This document shows positions 23,181 to 30,631 of a DNA stretch of 34,262 nucleotides, in pieces. Position numbers and translations under genes: made by a program. The first letter of the stretch is position 1, and each line of letters begins with the position of its first letter. The stretch is from Candidatus Uhrbacteria bacterium (GTDB taxonomy: Bacteria; Patescibacteriota; Patescibacteriia; GWA2-47-26), in the NCBI GenBank assembly GCA_016187515.1, contig JACPJN010000006.1:321556-355817 (forward strand), in the 5' to 3' direction. The notes below the pieces were generated by a model. That model ran no database searches, had not been told where the DNA came from, and saw only the letters and a list, made by a program, of their open reading frames with translations.

Positions 23181-23522
23181 ATGTTTCCCAAAACCAGGCG
23201 TCTGACCGGAAAGGCCGTGGTATTTGTAATCCGGCGCGGCCGGGCACTCTCCGGACCCGGTATCAGAATTAAATGGGCTCCCGCGTCTAGATCAGTCAGC
23301 CGGGCGACCATCGTTACCCCGCTGGCTTTTGATAAACGCGCCACCCGCCGGAATCGGATCAAGCGGCAGCTGCGCGAAATACTCGGGCCGCTTTTAACGC
23401 AGTTCAACCCGCCGGTGAATTTGGTGGTTTTGGTAAGCGGCCAGGCCAAAGGCAAGAGTTTCGCAGGGCTCAAAGCCGAGTTAATGGCGCTTTTAAGAAA
23501 AGGGCGGCTGCTTTCCGGCTAA
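23181..23522 (+). CDS. rnpA: Ribonuclease P protein component
   Basis: 113 residues. Binds RNase P RNA and helps cleave pre-tRNA leaders. The signature RATRRNRIKRQLRE is the conserved RNR motif; the opening FPKTRRLTGKA is also typical. The RNA partner gene was not found in this window. 52 bp after rpmH, 14 bp before yidD. Confidence 0.93.
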   Translation: MFPKTRRLTGKAVVFVIRRGRALSGPGIRIKWAPASRSVSRATIVTPLAFDKRATRRNRIKRQLREILGPLLTQFNPPVNLVVLVSGQAKGKSFAGLKAELMALLRKGRLLSG

Positions 23523-23536
23523 AAAAGCAGGTTACC

Positions 23537-23782
23537 ATGTTTCAGTACATTATTCTGCATTTTACGCTCGGGATAATTTGGATTTATCAGCAAACGATCT
23601 CGCTGGATCATGGTCCGCTGCGGCGCCTGACCGGCATGCCGAGGTGCAAATTCCATCCCAGTTGTTCGGAATACGCCAAAGGAGCGCTGCTAAAACACGG
23701 AATCATCCGCGGCACCTGGAGAACCGCGTGGCGGCTTTTAAGATGTAATCCGTTTTCACCAGGCGGAGTGGATGAACCATGA
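23537..23782 (+). CDS. yidD: Membrane protein insertion efficiency factor YidD
   Basis: 81 residues. An N-terminal amphipathic helix precedes the hallmark CKFHPSCSEYA and WRLLRCNPFSPGGVDEP. Believed to assist YidC-mediated insertion; yidC itself does not follow here, unlike the usual order, and holA does. Confidence 0.95.
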   Translation: MFQYIILHFTLGIIWIYQQTISLDHGPLRRLTGMPRCKFHPSCSEYAKGALLKHGIIRGTWRTAWRLLRCNPFSPGGVDEP

Positions 23783-23920
23783 GAAACATCAAATCACAAA
23801 TTCCAAAACACAAACAAATCTCAAATTCTAAATCCCAGATCTCAAACGTTTGTAATTTGAATATTGGAATTTGTAATTTCCCTGTAATTTGGTGTTTGTA
23901 ATTTGGAATTTAAAGTAACT
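23783..23920. repeat. AATTCC/GGAATT repeat tract between yidD and holA
   Basis: An AT-rich tract with AAATTCCAAAACACAAA and AAATTCTAAATCCCAGATC on the left and TTGGAATTTGTAATTT, TTGTAATTTGGAATTT on the right. Same family as the insert in epmA (9305-9388). No gene or terminator. Confidence 0.75.
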
Positions 23921-24919
23921 ATGATTTTTTTCCTTTACGGCCCGGACATCTATCGCAAGAACAGAAAACTCCAGCAGATTGCGGAAGAATTTATAAAAAA
24001 ACGCGATCCCTCGCGCCTGAATGTTGTTATGCTGAATGCCGGAGACACCGACGAAGAGACCCTGCGCCAAACCCTGCGCGCCGCGCCGTTTTTGGCCGCC
24101 AAACGCCTGGTGATCTTGAAGAATTTTGTATTGGGCGCCAAGCGCAAGGCGTTTCACGAAGCGCTGGAAGAGGTACTCCCCTCTTTGGGAGAGGATCGGG
24201 TTATTATTGTCAGCGAAGATGAAGTCAAGCCAAAAAAGAAAAACGGCTGGAAAAACCAAACCGCCCAGAAAGTATGGGAATATTTGGAAAAGAACGCGCA
24301 AGGCGAAGAATTTTCTGAACTTTCCGGCCTGCGGCTGGAAAAAGAAATTCAGCTGCAAGCCAAGACGCGCGGTGTTGCCCTTCAAACAGACGCGCTTTCA
24401 ATGCTGGCGGTGCTTTCCGGAGGTGATTTGGGATGGGTGGAAAAAGAGTTGGAAAAATTGGAGGCGTATTGCAGTCATCCGCAACGCGGTAAAGAATCTC
24501 GGGGAAGCATCGCCCTGGCCGATGTCCAACTCCTCTGCGTTTCCGAGGGAGAAGCGAACATTTTTGAATTCCTTGACGCGCTGGGAAATAAAGACCGCGC
24601 CGCACTTTTGCGCACTGCCGAGGAACAACTTCGCGAAAGCGGTCCTATGAATTTAATTTCCAGCGCCGCTAGACATATCCGGGCAATGCTGGCGATTACT
24701 TTGGCCGGCCAAGCCGGCGCGCAAGCCCTTAATCTTCACCCGTTTGTGGCAAAAAAAGCCGCCGCCCAAGCGCGCAAATGGAAAGCGGAAGATCTTAAAA
24801 AAATCCTCTTCGCGCTCATGGCTCTGGAATACAAAGCCAAAAGCGGCCGCATTGCCGACCTTAATACTCAACTGGCGGCCCTGCTCGTACGCATCCTTGA
24901 CAAAAAGGTAAAAGTGTGA
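23921..24919 (+). CDS. holA: DNA polymerase III delta subunit
   Basis: 332 residues. Clamp-loader subunit that opens the beta ring. MIFFLYGPDIYRKNRKLQQI is the family opening; the middle shows degenerate AAA+ features, and the helical C-terminal collar domain ends in ALEYKAKSGRIADLNTQLAALLVRIL, a typical delta ending. I chose ATG 23921 over the upstream in-frame ATG in the repeat tract. The segment CSHPQRGKESRGS (about 24471-24510) derives from an inserted GTCATCCG..GAATCTCG repeat. The last codons contain the -35 box of the next gene's promoter. Confidence 0.92.
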   Translation: MIFFLYGPDIYRKNRKLQQIAEEFIKKRDPSRLNVVMLNAGDTDEETLRQTLRAAPFLAAKRLVILKNFVLGAKRKAFHEALEEVLPSLGEDRVIIVSEDEVKPKKKNGWKNQTAQKVWEYLEKNAQGEEFSELSGLRLEKEIQLQAKTRGVALQTDALSMLAVLSGGDLGWVEKELEKLEAYCSHPQRGKESRGSIALADVQLLCVSEGEANIFEFLDALGNKDRAALLRTAEEQLRESGPMNLISSAARHIRAMLAITLAGQAGAQALNLHPFVAKKAAAQARKWKAEDLKKILFALMALEYKAKSGRIADLNTQLAALLVRILDKKVKV

Positions 24920-24925
24920 TATACT
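24897..24925 (+). promoter_or_regulatory. Strong promoter inside the 3' end of holA
   Basis: TTGACA (24897-24902), a 17-bp spacer and TATACT (24920-24925). Drives the secreted-protein gene at 25035; the leader is about 100 nt. Confidence 0.85.
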
Positions 24926-25034
24926 CCGCAGTTGTGATGGATACGCAAGCCATCCAATCTGTTGAAGTGATCAGCAACGACCACCTGAAAAATCGTAAAG
25001 GGGGCTGACCCCCTAACAAAAAAAGGAGTCCAGA

Positions 25035-25844
25035 ATGTTCAGAGGCATGTTCATTTTTATCGTGCTCGCATCCATTGCGAGCATTCCGCAGATGGCCAAG
25101 GCCGACGGCAGGGATTGGGCGGTTTTGGCGGCTGGGGTCATTGAGCAGGCGCGCATTGCCGGGAACCGCGCTAGACAGCTAGACGCCCGGGAAAGAAGGA
25201 TTCGAAATCCTGCCGACCGCGACTCATACATGTGGGGGTGGACCGAGCTGCGAGATGTCAGGGAATGCGACCCTGAGCCCTTTCGAGACCACCGCGGTGG
25301 GTTTGACTACATTAGCTGCGTGTTCAACGTGGTGGAACACCGTTGGGCAAATAATGGTAGTTGGATTTTGGTAAGGTGGAGGAAAGAGCCAGGATGCAGG
25401 GAGGTATTGGTGTCGGCTGAAGAGAGGGTAGTTCAATGCGTTGGGGAATGGCGGTACCCTTACCTCGGGGCTACCAGACGGCGTTGTTATGGGGGGTGGC
25501 GCACCGATTTTACACCCGCAGAGCGGAAGAGGGTGTGTTCGGAAGGGGAACCGTTGAGAAAGGAGTTTGGAATTGATCGGGAAAGTTTGATGGCGGACCC
25601 CAGGACGCGGAGGATGGTGTTGGAAATGGAGCTGGGGTGGGTTGAGGAGGACATTGCCTTCATCCAGATGAAACTGGAGCAGTTGGAGAGGGGAAGGCAG
25701 GACCGTTGCCGCGGGGCGCAAAAATCTGCGCCAGAATGGGAGGAATGGTGCAGGGAAGCGGTCAGCGATAAAAAGTTTTTCCGGAAGGACGCGGCAAAGT
25801 CCTTGCGGCGCGCGACTGCTCTGCGGAAGCAACTCCGGCGCTAG
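25035..25844 (+). CDS. Secreted Cys/Arg/Trp-rich protein, unknown function
   Basis: 269 residues. A signal peptide of about 23 residues (MFRGMFIFIVLASIASIPQMAKA) is followed by a mature part with about nine Cys, many Trp and Arg, and a helical, charged C-terminal third. AAGGAG lies 8 nt before the ATG. Perfect promoter upstream and terminator downstream: a stand-alone unit. The even number of Cys spread over the mature protein suggests disulfides outside the cytoplasm. Similar in style, not in sequence, to the 27142 and 27975 genes. No family recognised. Confidence 0.8.
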   Translation: MFRGMFIFIVLASIASIPQMAKADGRDWAVLAAGVIEQARIAGNRARQLDARERRIRNPADRDSYMWGWTELRDVRECDPEPFRDHRGGFDYISCVFNVVEHRWANNGSWILVRWRKEPGCREVLVSAEERVVQCVGEWRYPYLGATRRRCYGGWRTDFTPAERKRVCSEGEPLRKEFGIDRESLMADPRTRRMVLEMELGWVEEDIAFIQMKLEQLERGRQDRCRGAQKSAPEWEEWCREAVSDKKFFRKDAAKSLRRATALRKQLRR

Positions 25845-25852
25845 CGCGCATC

Positions 25853-25899
25853 ACCTGTCGGGCTGCGGCAACACGCCCGGTCCGACAGGTACTTTTTTT
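25853..25899 (+). terminator. Rho-independent terminator
   Basis: ACCTGTCGG pairs with CCGACAGGT (9 bp), followed by seven T. The remaining bases up to 26053 hold no supported gene. Confidence 0.85.
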
Positions 25900-26053
25900 A
25901 AGCCCGGAATTAAGCCCGAGCGTAAAGTTGAGAATTGAAAAGCGGATTATTTTATTGCGCTTACCTTTTTCATCCAGATACTTTTGAGTCGTGCCGCAGA
26001 CCCCAAAACCCAACTTACCGCTCGGCTTGCACAAATCCATTCACCATAATTCT

Positions 26054-26806
26054 TCATTCTACATTCCCGGCATACTCCCCCGCCGCTTCCCACCCCAGCT
26101 TGAAAACAGATCGCTGCGTGTCAGCGATTTGTTGGTTTTGGATAATCACGCCCATTAAATCTTTATGAGAAATAATTGCGACTTTGTCATCGTAGATATT
26201 GATTTCATTACTCATTGGAAATTTATCGGCCGGTACTAGACGGACCTCGCGTTTTTCAATTTTCCCACGCTCCTTAAACATACGCCCCACGGCATTATCC
26301 AAAAAAATTCCTTCCACAAACACCCCGCGCTCATTTTTCTTGCGAATATATTCCGGATAATATTCACGCAAGGTATTCCAAGACAATTCAATATCGGCCC
26401 ACACCAAAACAGTTTTGTTTCCGGTTACAATCGTGTCTTCCATCACGGCGATAATCCCCGGTAATTCGTCGAAATACTGAATGCGCGGTTTGGCCACTTC
26501 CGTGATTTTTAGAAACGACAGAAATTCGGGCAAGGCCGCACTGGCGTTTTGGGCTTTTTCCAGCGCTGCGCTTACTACTAACTTGGGATCACGAGCCACA
26601 AAACGGGTAATCCCTCTGCGGCTATAAGAGGAAACATATCCGTGCTTAATTAAATCCTTCAAAATAACATATACGCTAGGCCTTTTCAGCCGAGATTTTT
26701 TGGCAATATCGGAGGCAATGGCCTCGCCCAGCTCTAACGTGGCCAAATATACCTCGGCCTCCACCTCCCGAAATCCAATTCCTTCAAGAGTTTTGGCAAG
26801 ATCCAT
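26054..26806 (-). CDS. TrmB-like transcriptional regulator
   Basis: 250 residues. The N-terminal winged helix (about 1-85: LEGIGFREVEAEVYLATLELGEAIASDIAKKSRLKRPSVYVILKDL) matches the TrmB family; the rest resembles the sensor part of these proteins (TVLVWADIELSWNTLREYYPEYIRKKNERGV, ending with NQQIADTQRSVFKLGWE). I start at the second ATG (26806), since the first ten residues of the longer frame come from a TCATTGCGAG-type repeat. Promoter and a 17-bp operator-like palindrome lie upstream, suggesting self-repression. Confidence 0.87.
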   Translation of the reverse strand: MDLAKTLEGIGFREVEAEVYLATLELGEAIASDIAKKSRLKRPSVYVILKDLIKHGYVSSYSRRGITRFVARDPKLVVSAALEKAQNASAALPEFLSFLKITEVAKPRIQYFDELPGIIAVMEDTIVTGNKTVLVWADIELSWNTLREYYPEYIRKKNERGVFVEGIFLDNAVGRMFKERGKIEKREVRLVPADKFPMSNEINIYDDKVAIISHKDLMGVIIQNQQIADTQRSVFKLGWEAAGEYAGNVE

Positions 26807-26814
26807 ATGGGTTT

Positions 26815-26862
26815 CGTCATTGCGAGCCCCGACCAAAAGCGTCGGGGCGTGGCAATCTCATC
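26815..26862. repeat. TCATTGCGAG..GGCAATCTCA dispersed repeat with GCCCCGAC hairpin
   Basis: Contains the inverted repeat GCCCCGAC/GTCGGGGC (26826-26848). It lies in the leader of the TrmB-like gene. Confidence 0.7.
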
Positions 26863-26867
26863 AATAC

Positions 26868-26884
26868 TGTTGTAAATTACAACA
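26868..26884. promoter_or_regulatory. Operator-like palindrome of the TrmB-like gene
   Basis: TGTTGTAAATTACAACA is a perfect 17-bp palindrome. It covers the expected transcription start (near 26880) of the regulator gene. Confidence 0.65.
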
Positions 26885-26886
26885 AC

Positions 26887-26915
26887 ACTGTAACATAGAT
26901 GCAAACTACTGTCAA
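26887..26915 (-). promoter_or_regulatory. Promoter of the TrmB-like gene
   Basis: On the minus strand, TTGACA (26915-26910), a 17-bp spacer and TACAGT (26892-26887). Confidence 0.75.
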
Positions 26916-26991
26916 TGGCTCAAAATAGGGTAAATTTTGGCAAATTCGTCCTAGATAAATCGCTCATAAAATCAAGCGCGTGTTGCAATCC

Positions 26992-27020
26992 TTGACAGGG
27001 AGGTAAAATTGTAGTATAGT
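26992..27020 (+). promoter_or_regulatory. Strong promoter of the 27142 gene
   Basis: TTGACA (26992-26997), a 17-bp spacer and TATAGT (27015-27020). The GC-rich leader of about 115 nt contains CACCGG/CCGGTG pairings. Confidence 0.85.
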
Positions 27021-27141
27021 AAAGCGTTACGATGGCCCATATTGCTGTCTAACCCACCCGGTTTCCGGTGTGGCCACCGGCGCGCGCTTCAGCCCGTGCA
27101 CCTGCACCACCGGTTCAAAAAAACGAAAAGGAGGTAAGGCA

Positions 27142-27795
27142 ATGCTGCTCATCAAAATCCTGATTCTTGTTCTCGTCAGTGTTATGTTTTTGGTGGTGGG
27201 CGCAGCCGGTAGTACGAGCAGGAGCGCGCGGCCCAGGAGTTGGCGCGCGTTGGGTGCGAAGTGGAGGGCGGCCGAGCAGCAGGCCTATCAGGCCCGGAGC
27301 GAGTGGTTTCGTTTTGATCCGTACTGCGACCGCTGGCAGCGATTCTGGGAGCCGTGGAGAGCCTGGTTCTACTGTCGCAGCGCTCGTCTGGCGCGGGCGG
27401 GATTGACTCGGTACCAGGCCTGGCTCCAGATCGTGTCGGCGTACGGTCCACAGATCGTAGCCCAAGCCCGGGCCTACGAGCGGGCGTTCATGGACTGGGA
27501 GCGGTGGAATCGGGCGAACCGGGACCACCAGTGTCCGGAGGCGATGACCAGAGAGCGGGCGGCGGTGGCCGAGGCGGACCGGTTGCAACAGGAGGTTTGG
27601 ACGCGACTGGCCGCGCACAATTTCCGGTTCCGGACCGACTACTGGGACCACCTGATCGCGCATCAGCGCGCGATGGATCTGGGCGACCGCGCCGCAGTGT
27701 CCGCGGAAAACGTGGAGCGCTTCTGGAGCGGAATGCAGCAGTTTTTGGAGGGACGGGTGGCTCGGCTCTCTAAAGCAGCGGGAATTCCCAGCTAG
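27142..27795 (+). CDS. Membrane-anchored or secreted Trp/Arg-rich protein, unknown function
   Basis: 217 residues. A hydrophobic N-terminus (MLLIKILILVLVSVMFLVVGAAG) serves as signal or anchor. The remainder is helix-forming and very rich in Trp, Arg and Ala, with three Cys. AAGGAGG lies before the ATG; an in-frame ATG at 27070 has no SD and precedes it by 24 codons. GC-rich. Followed closely by another SD and the 27975 gene, so possibly one operon. No family recognised. Confidence 0.75.
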   Translation: MLLIKILILVLVSVMFLVVGAAGSTSRSARPRSWRALGAKWRAAEQQAYQARSEWFRFDPYCDRWQRFWEPWRAWFYCRSARLARAGLTRYQAWLQIVSAYGPQIVAQARAYERAFMDWERWNRANRDHQCPEAMTRERAAVAEADRLQQEVWTRLAAHNFRFRTDYWDHLIAHQRAMDLGDRAAVSAENVERFWSGMQQFLEGRVARLSKAAGIPS

Positions 27796-27974
27796 GAAAG
27801 GAGGAACGAATTTTTGCGATCTTGGATCGCGGAGGGCGGTGGAAAGTGTAGGCCGTCCCGCTCATCTAGCGCAGATGTCCTTTCCGGTACGACAGGTGCA
27901 TCTTGCCTTGCCGTACCGGCCGTTTCTCGGAAACCTCACGCGGTGTGGGGTTTCAGAAAGGCGGTTCTTGAAAA
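27796..27974 (+). other. Spacer with SD and hairpins
   Basis: AAAGGAGG at 27797-27804 is followed 9 nt later by TTG (27814), which would open a 90-codon frame running into the next gene in another frame; I do not trust it. GCGATC/GATCGC and CCGGTACG/CGTACCGG hairpins follow. It may be a processed or regulated operon spacer. Confidence 0.35.
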
Positions 27975-28553
27975 ATGCGAATCACCACGGTGTTCTTGCT
28001 GTCGGTCTCCTTGTTGTCGCCTAGCGTGGCAGCACAAGAGTACGAGGCCTGTGGTATCACGCCAGAAACCACACCAAGCGGGATGAGTTCCCGCGATCGG
28101 GCAACCAACCAGCAGTATCGGTGGAGTTGTTGGCTGGATCTGGATGAGGCGTGTCTAGTGAGGGGCATTGCCTGTAGGGGTCAGGGGAGACGCATCAGTT
28201 ATTGGGTGGAATACAACGAGTATAGGGCCCACCCGATACCGGTATACAAGGTGGTTTTCCGGACGCACGAATACCGGCGTGAAATCCTGACCGGAGATGC
28301 CTGCCTCCGGCATGTACGTGAGGCCGAAGAGGCCTGTGTGGGTCAAGTGCGGAAGATCGCCAGGGAAACGCATAAGAAGATTCGGGAACGCTGCAGTGGC
28401 GCTGCCTTTGCAACGCTGGAAACCCCTTACGAAGAAGGAATTCTCCGAGAGATATGTTTTCAGCTTCGGGAAGATGTCCTGCGGGATGCCCAAGACCGGT
28501 TGGCCATCATCCGCCGGTTTTGGGCGCGGCAGAGACGCCAACTGCCTCGCTAA
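27975..28553 (+). CDS. Secreted Cys-rich protein, unknown function
   Basis: 192 residues. Signal peptide of about 20 residues (MRITTVFLLSVSLLSPSVAA, cleavage likely before QEYEACG). The mature part holds about nine Cys, several Arg/Glu-rich helices (EILTGDACLRHVREAEEACVG) and a basic end. A weak SD-like AAAGGCGG lies upstream. Probably cotranscribed with 27142. Similar composition to the protein at 25035, suggesting a related exported function, but no alignable family was recognised. Confidence 0.75.
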   Translation: MRITTVFLLSVSLLSPSVAAQEYEACGITPETTPSGMSSRDRATNQQYRWSCWLDLDEACLVRGIACRGQGRRISYWVEYNEYRAHPIPVYKVVFRTHEYRREILTGDACLRHVREAEEACVGQVRKIARETHKKIRERCSGAAFATLETPYEEGILREICFQLREDVLRDAQDRLAIIRRFWARQRRQLPR

Positions 28554-28570
28554 CCGAGCACCTTAAAGAA

Positions 28571-28592
28571 GCCGCCTCGTGCACGAGGCGGC
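28571..28592. repeat. Perfect 22-bp palindrome
   Basis: GCCGCCTCGTG and complement, just after the 27975 gene. No T-run on the plus strand, so a weak terminator at best. The stretch 28593-28790 holds further GC hairpins (AGCCCC/GGGGCT near 28700-28731; CCTGCC/GGCAGG) but no gene. Confidence 0.55.
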
Positions 28593-28793
28593 GCGGAAGG
28601 AGGAGGGAGAGGGGAGAATAGGCCCTGTGCTAAAACGACGGGGCAGAGCTCCCTGCGACCCTGGGCCTGCCGGGTTATAATAGGCAGGTACTCTTTTAAA
28701 GCCCCGAACGCTAAACTCAAGGTTGGGGGCTGCAACAGAGCTTGCAAAACAACGAGAGATCGGGTATTGTGTGAATATTCCTCAAATAAATCA

Positions 28794-28799
28794 TATAAT
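28794..28799 (+). promoter_or_regulatory. -10 box predicting a leaderless mRNA for the receiver protein
   Basis: A perfect TATAAT lies 7 bp before the ATG at 28807. No good -35 at 17 bp was seen. Confidence 0.5.
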
Positions 28800-28806
28800 C
28801 TAAGTT

Positions 28807-29808
28807 ATGCCACAATCAACTATTCGTATCCTTGTGGTCGAGGATAATCCAAAATATTTACAAGATGTGCGGCAATTCATGGACGAGCGTACCCGCGCCG
28901 GCGCCAATGTGGAAGCCGTGTTTGTAAGCACCCTTGAGGACGCTAAGCAAGAGCTTGCCTCCGGGAAATACAGCGCTGTTCTTTCAGATGTCTTTTTTCC
29001 GGAAAAAGAAGGTGAGCCAGCCGAGCCCACTGCAGCCATCCCCTCTGACAGAGCGGGCGAGCTCGCATGGGCAGGAAATGTAAGCGGAGTGAAGCTGGCC
29101 CAGTTCGCCATGGAGCGCGGTATCCCGGTAACATTATGTACCAGCACTCATCATCATGATAGCAAAACAAACCCAGTAAATAATTGGTGGCGTGGTAAAG
29201 GCAGGGAGCTTATAGATTCTCCACCAACAGAAGGAGAGGTAGAGGACAAAAATTGGCCGGGTGCATTTGGAGAACTTATGTATCTACGTGAGCTTATTGA
29301 TCGTGGGATTGTAGAGATGACTAGGGAGGGGTTTAAATTTTCTCCTGCGGTACAAAAGATGAAAGAAAAAAACCCAGAACAGAGCTATGGACTTTTGAAA
29401 AACATACGAATTCGTGATGAAAGCGCGATTCGCTTCGCAGCAATTGAGGTTATGCAGACAATTACCAACTTAGAACGTACGCGAAAGATTAATACAACCG
29501 ATCCTTTGTTGGCAGAACTTGCAAAGGGTCCCTACAAAGGGATTGGAGAAATTTCCATGGAGCCACCGGATTTTGAAATTTTCCGGGCAGACCCGAAAAA
29601 GTATCAAGAGGTGGTGGCAAGAGGTGGTCCAGTACGTAGTATCCGCGATACGAGCGAAGTCGGAATGCAGAAGGAATACCAAAAATTGCTTGAGCAATGG
29701 GGAAAATGTAGGGAAACAGCTGCGAATGCCTGGCAAGAGCTCGCGCGACTGCGAGATGAAGCCCAGGCAGAGCTTCAAGCTGAAGCCGGTTGGGGTCCGA
29801 GGCAGTAA
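28807..29808 (+). CDS. Receiver-domain protein with unidentified C-terminal region
   Basis: 333 residues. The first about 125 resemble a response-regulator receiver: IRILVVEDNP gives the acidic pair, SAVLSDVFFP the phospho-acceptor Asp, and PVTLCTSTHHHD the Thr/Ser switch. A 30-residue insertion (EKEGEPAEPTAAIPSDRAGE) follows the acceptor loop, and the conserved Lys is not obvious. No DNA-binding domain is apparent; the rest is charged and helical, ending in a coiled-coil-like stretch. No histidine kinase in the window. It may be an orphan signalling protein. Confidence 0.75.
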   Translation: MPQSTIRILVVEDNPKYLQDVRQFMDERTRAGANVEAVFVSTLEDAKQELASGKYSAVLSDVFFPEKEGEPAEPTAAIPSDRAGELAWAGNVSGVKLAQFAMERGIPVTLCTSTHHHDSKTNPVNNWWRGKGRELIDSPPTEGEVEDKNWPGAFGELMYLRELIDRGIVEMTREGFKFSPAVQKMKEKNPEQSYGLLKNIRIRDESAIRFAAIEVMQTITNLERTRKINTTDPLLAELAKGPYKGIGEISMEPPDFEIFRADPKKYQEVVARGGPVRSIRDTSEVGMQKEYQKLLEQWGKCRETAANAWQELARLRDEAQAELQAEAGWGPRQ

Positions 29809-29882
29809 AGTGATATTTTCTAGAACCATAACCGGAGAAGAAAAGACAATCCCGCGCTGTCCGCTGATCCGCGATAACCATC

Positions 29883-30068
29883 ATGTTTACAACACCCCCG
29901 CCACAATCCGACCAACAAAAACTCCAGGCCTTGCAAGCGGCCTATGCGGAATTTCTGCGCCAAATTGAAGAAATCAAAAAAGAAGAGACCGAGGTACCCG
30001 AACTCAATCTTAATGCGCATCAGTACGCAAAACTAAAACGGGGAATACTTAATTCACACAATCTTTAA
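29883..30068 (+). CDS. Small helical protein, unknown function
   Basis: 61 residues; a charged helix (QQKLQALQAAYAEFLRQIEEIKKEETEV) dominates. No SD; 74 bp after the receiver gene. Composition and heptad-like pattern suggest a real coiled-coil protein, but the call rests on one short frame. Confidence 0.5.
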   Translation: MFTTPPPQSDQQKLQALQAAYAEFLRQIEEIKKEETEVPELNLNAHQYAKLKRGILNSHNL

Positions 30069-30206
30069 GCGGCGTTGCGAGAGGCACGGTAGGCGTCCCG
30101 CGCTCTGCGATCACGTTCACCCCCTTGCAAGGTGCTCGCCGTACGCCGCTTGTAAGAGACGGTCGAGCGCCTCAAGCGCGTTGGTCTGGATGCATAGGGT
30201 TAGTGA
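30069..30206. other. Gap between the small protein and rpsT
   Basis: 138 bp, GC-rich. No ORF with a start signal and no clear terminator for either side. Confidence 0.4.
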
Positions 30207-30470
30207 TCATTGAATAGTGAGCACCCGTTTCATCCACGCGCTTTTCAGGCGATTGGCGCGGTTGCGGTGGATAATGTGGTTTTTCGCCGCTTTATCCGCC
30301 AGTTTGTAGAATTTTTGAAGCGCGGTTTTTGCTTCAGCAGCATTTTTCGCCGCCGTAAGTTTTCCAAGATTTTTTACCGCGTCTTTAATGCGTTCTTTTA
30401 CCGCGCGGTTGCGCGCGGTGTGTTTTTTGGTCTGCCTAACGTGTTTTAGCGCGGATTGAGTATGGGCCAT
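30207..30470 (-). CDS. rpsT: 30S ribosomal protein S20
   Basis: 87 residues, full length: ALKHVRQTKKHTARNRAVKERIKDAVK, then HRNRANRLKSAWMKRV. Binds 16S rRNA at the base of the body. A CTTAATAACT repeat tract (30478-30565) separates it from what should be its promoter. Confidence 0.95.
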   Translation of the reverse strand: MAHTQSALKHVRQTKKHTARNRAVKERIKDAVKNLGKLTAAKNAAEAKTALQKFYKLADKAAKNHIIHRNRANRLKSAWMKRVLTIQ

Positions 30471-30477
30471 AGGTGAA

Positions 30478-30565
30478 AGTTATTGGGTTATTGAGAATTA
30501 AGTTATTATGCGTGATTGTTGCCCAAGGCGACTAACTCAATAACACACAACTTAATAACTCGCAT
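30478..30565. repeat. TTATTG/AATAACT repeat in inverted arrangement upstream of rpsT
   Basis: GTTATTGGGTTATTGAG and AAGTTATT on the left, CTCAATAAC and CTTAATAACTCGCAT on the right. Same family as the in-frame tract in the methyltransferase (12555-12588). Confidence 0.7.
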
Positions 30566-30631
30566 TCTACACCATGCCCCTATTTTTGGCAAGGAGTGGC
30601 CAATCCCTCCTTTTGGACAAGAGCGTATTTC

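Noticed and set aside
27814-28086. 90-codon frame starting with TTG behind AAAGGAGG
   Set aside because: It overlaps the 27975 gene in another frame and has no protein-like pattern; kept only as a note on the spacer.
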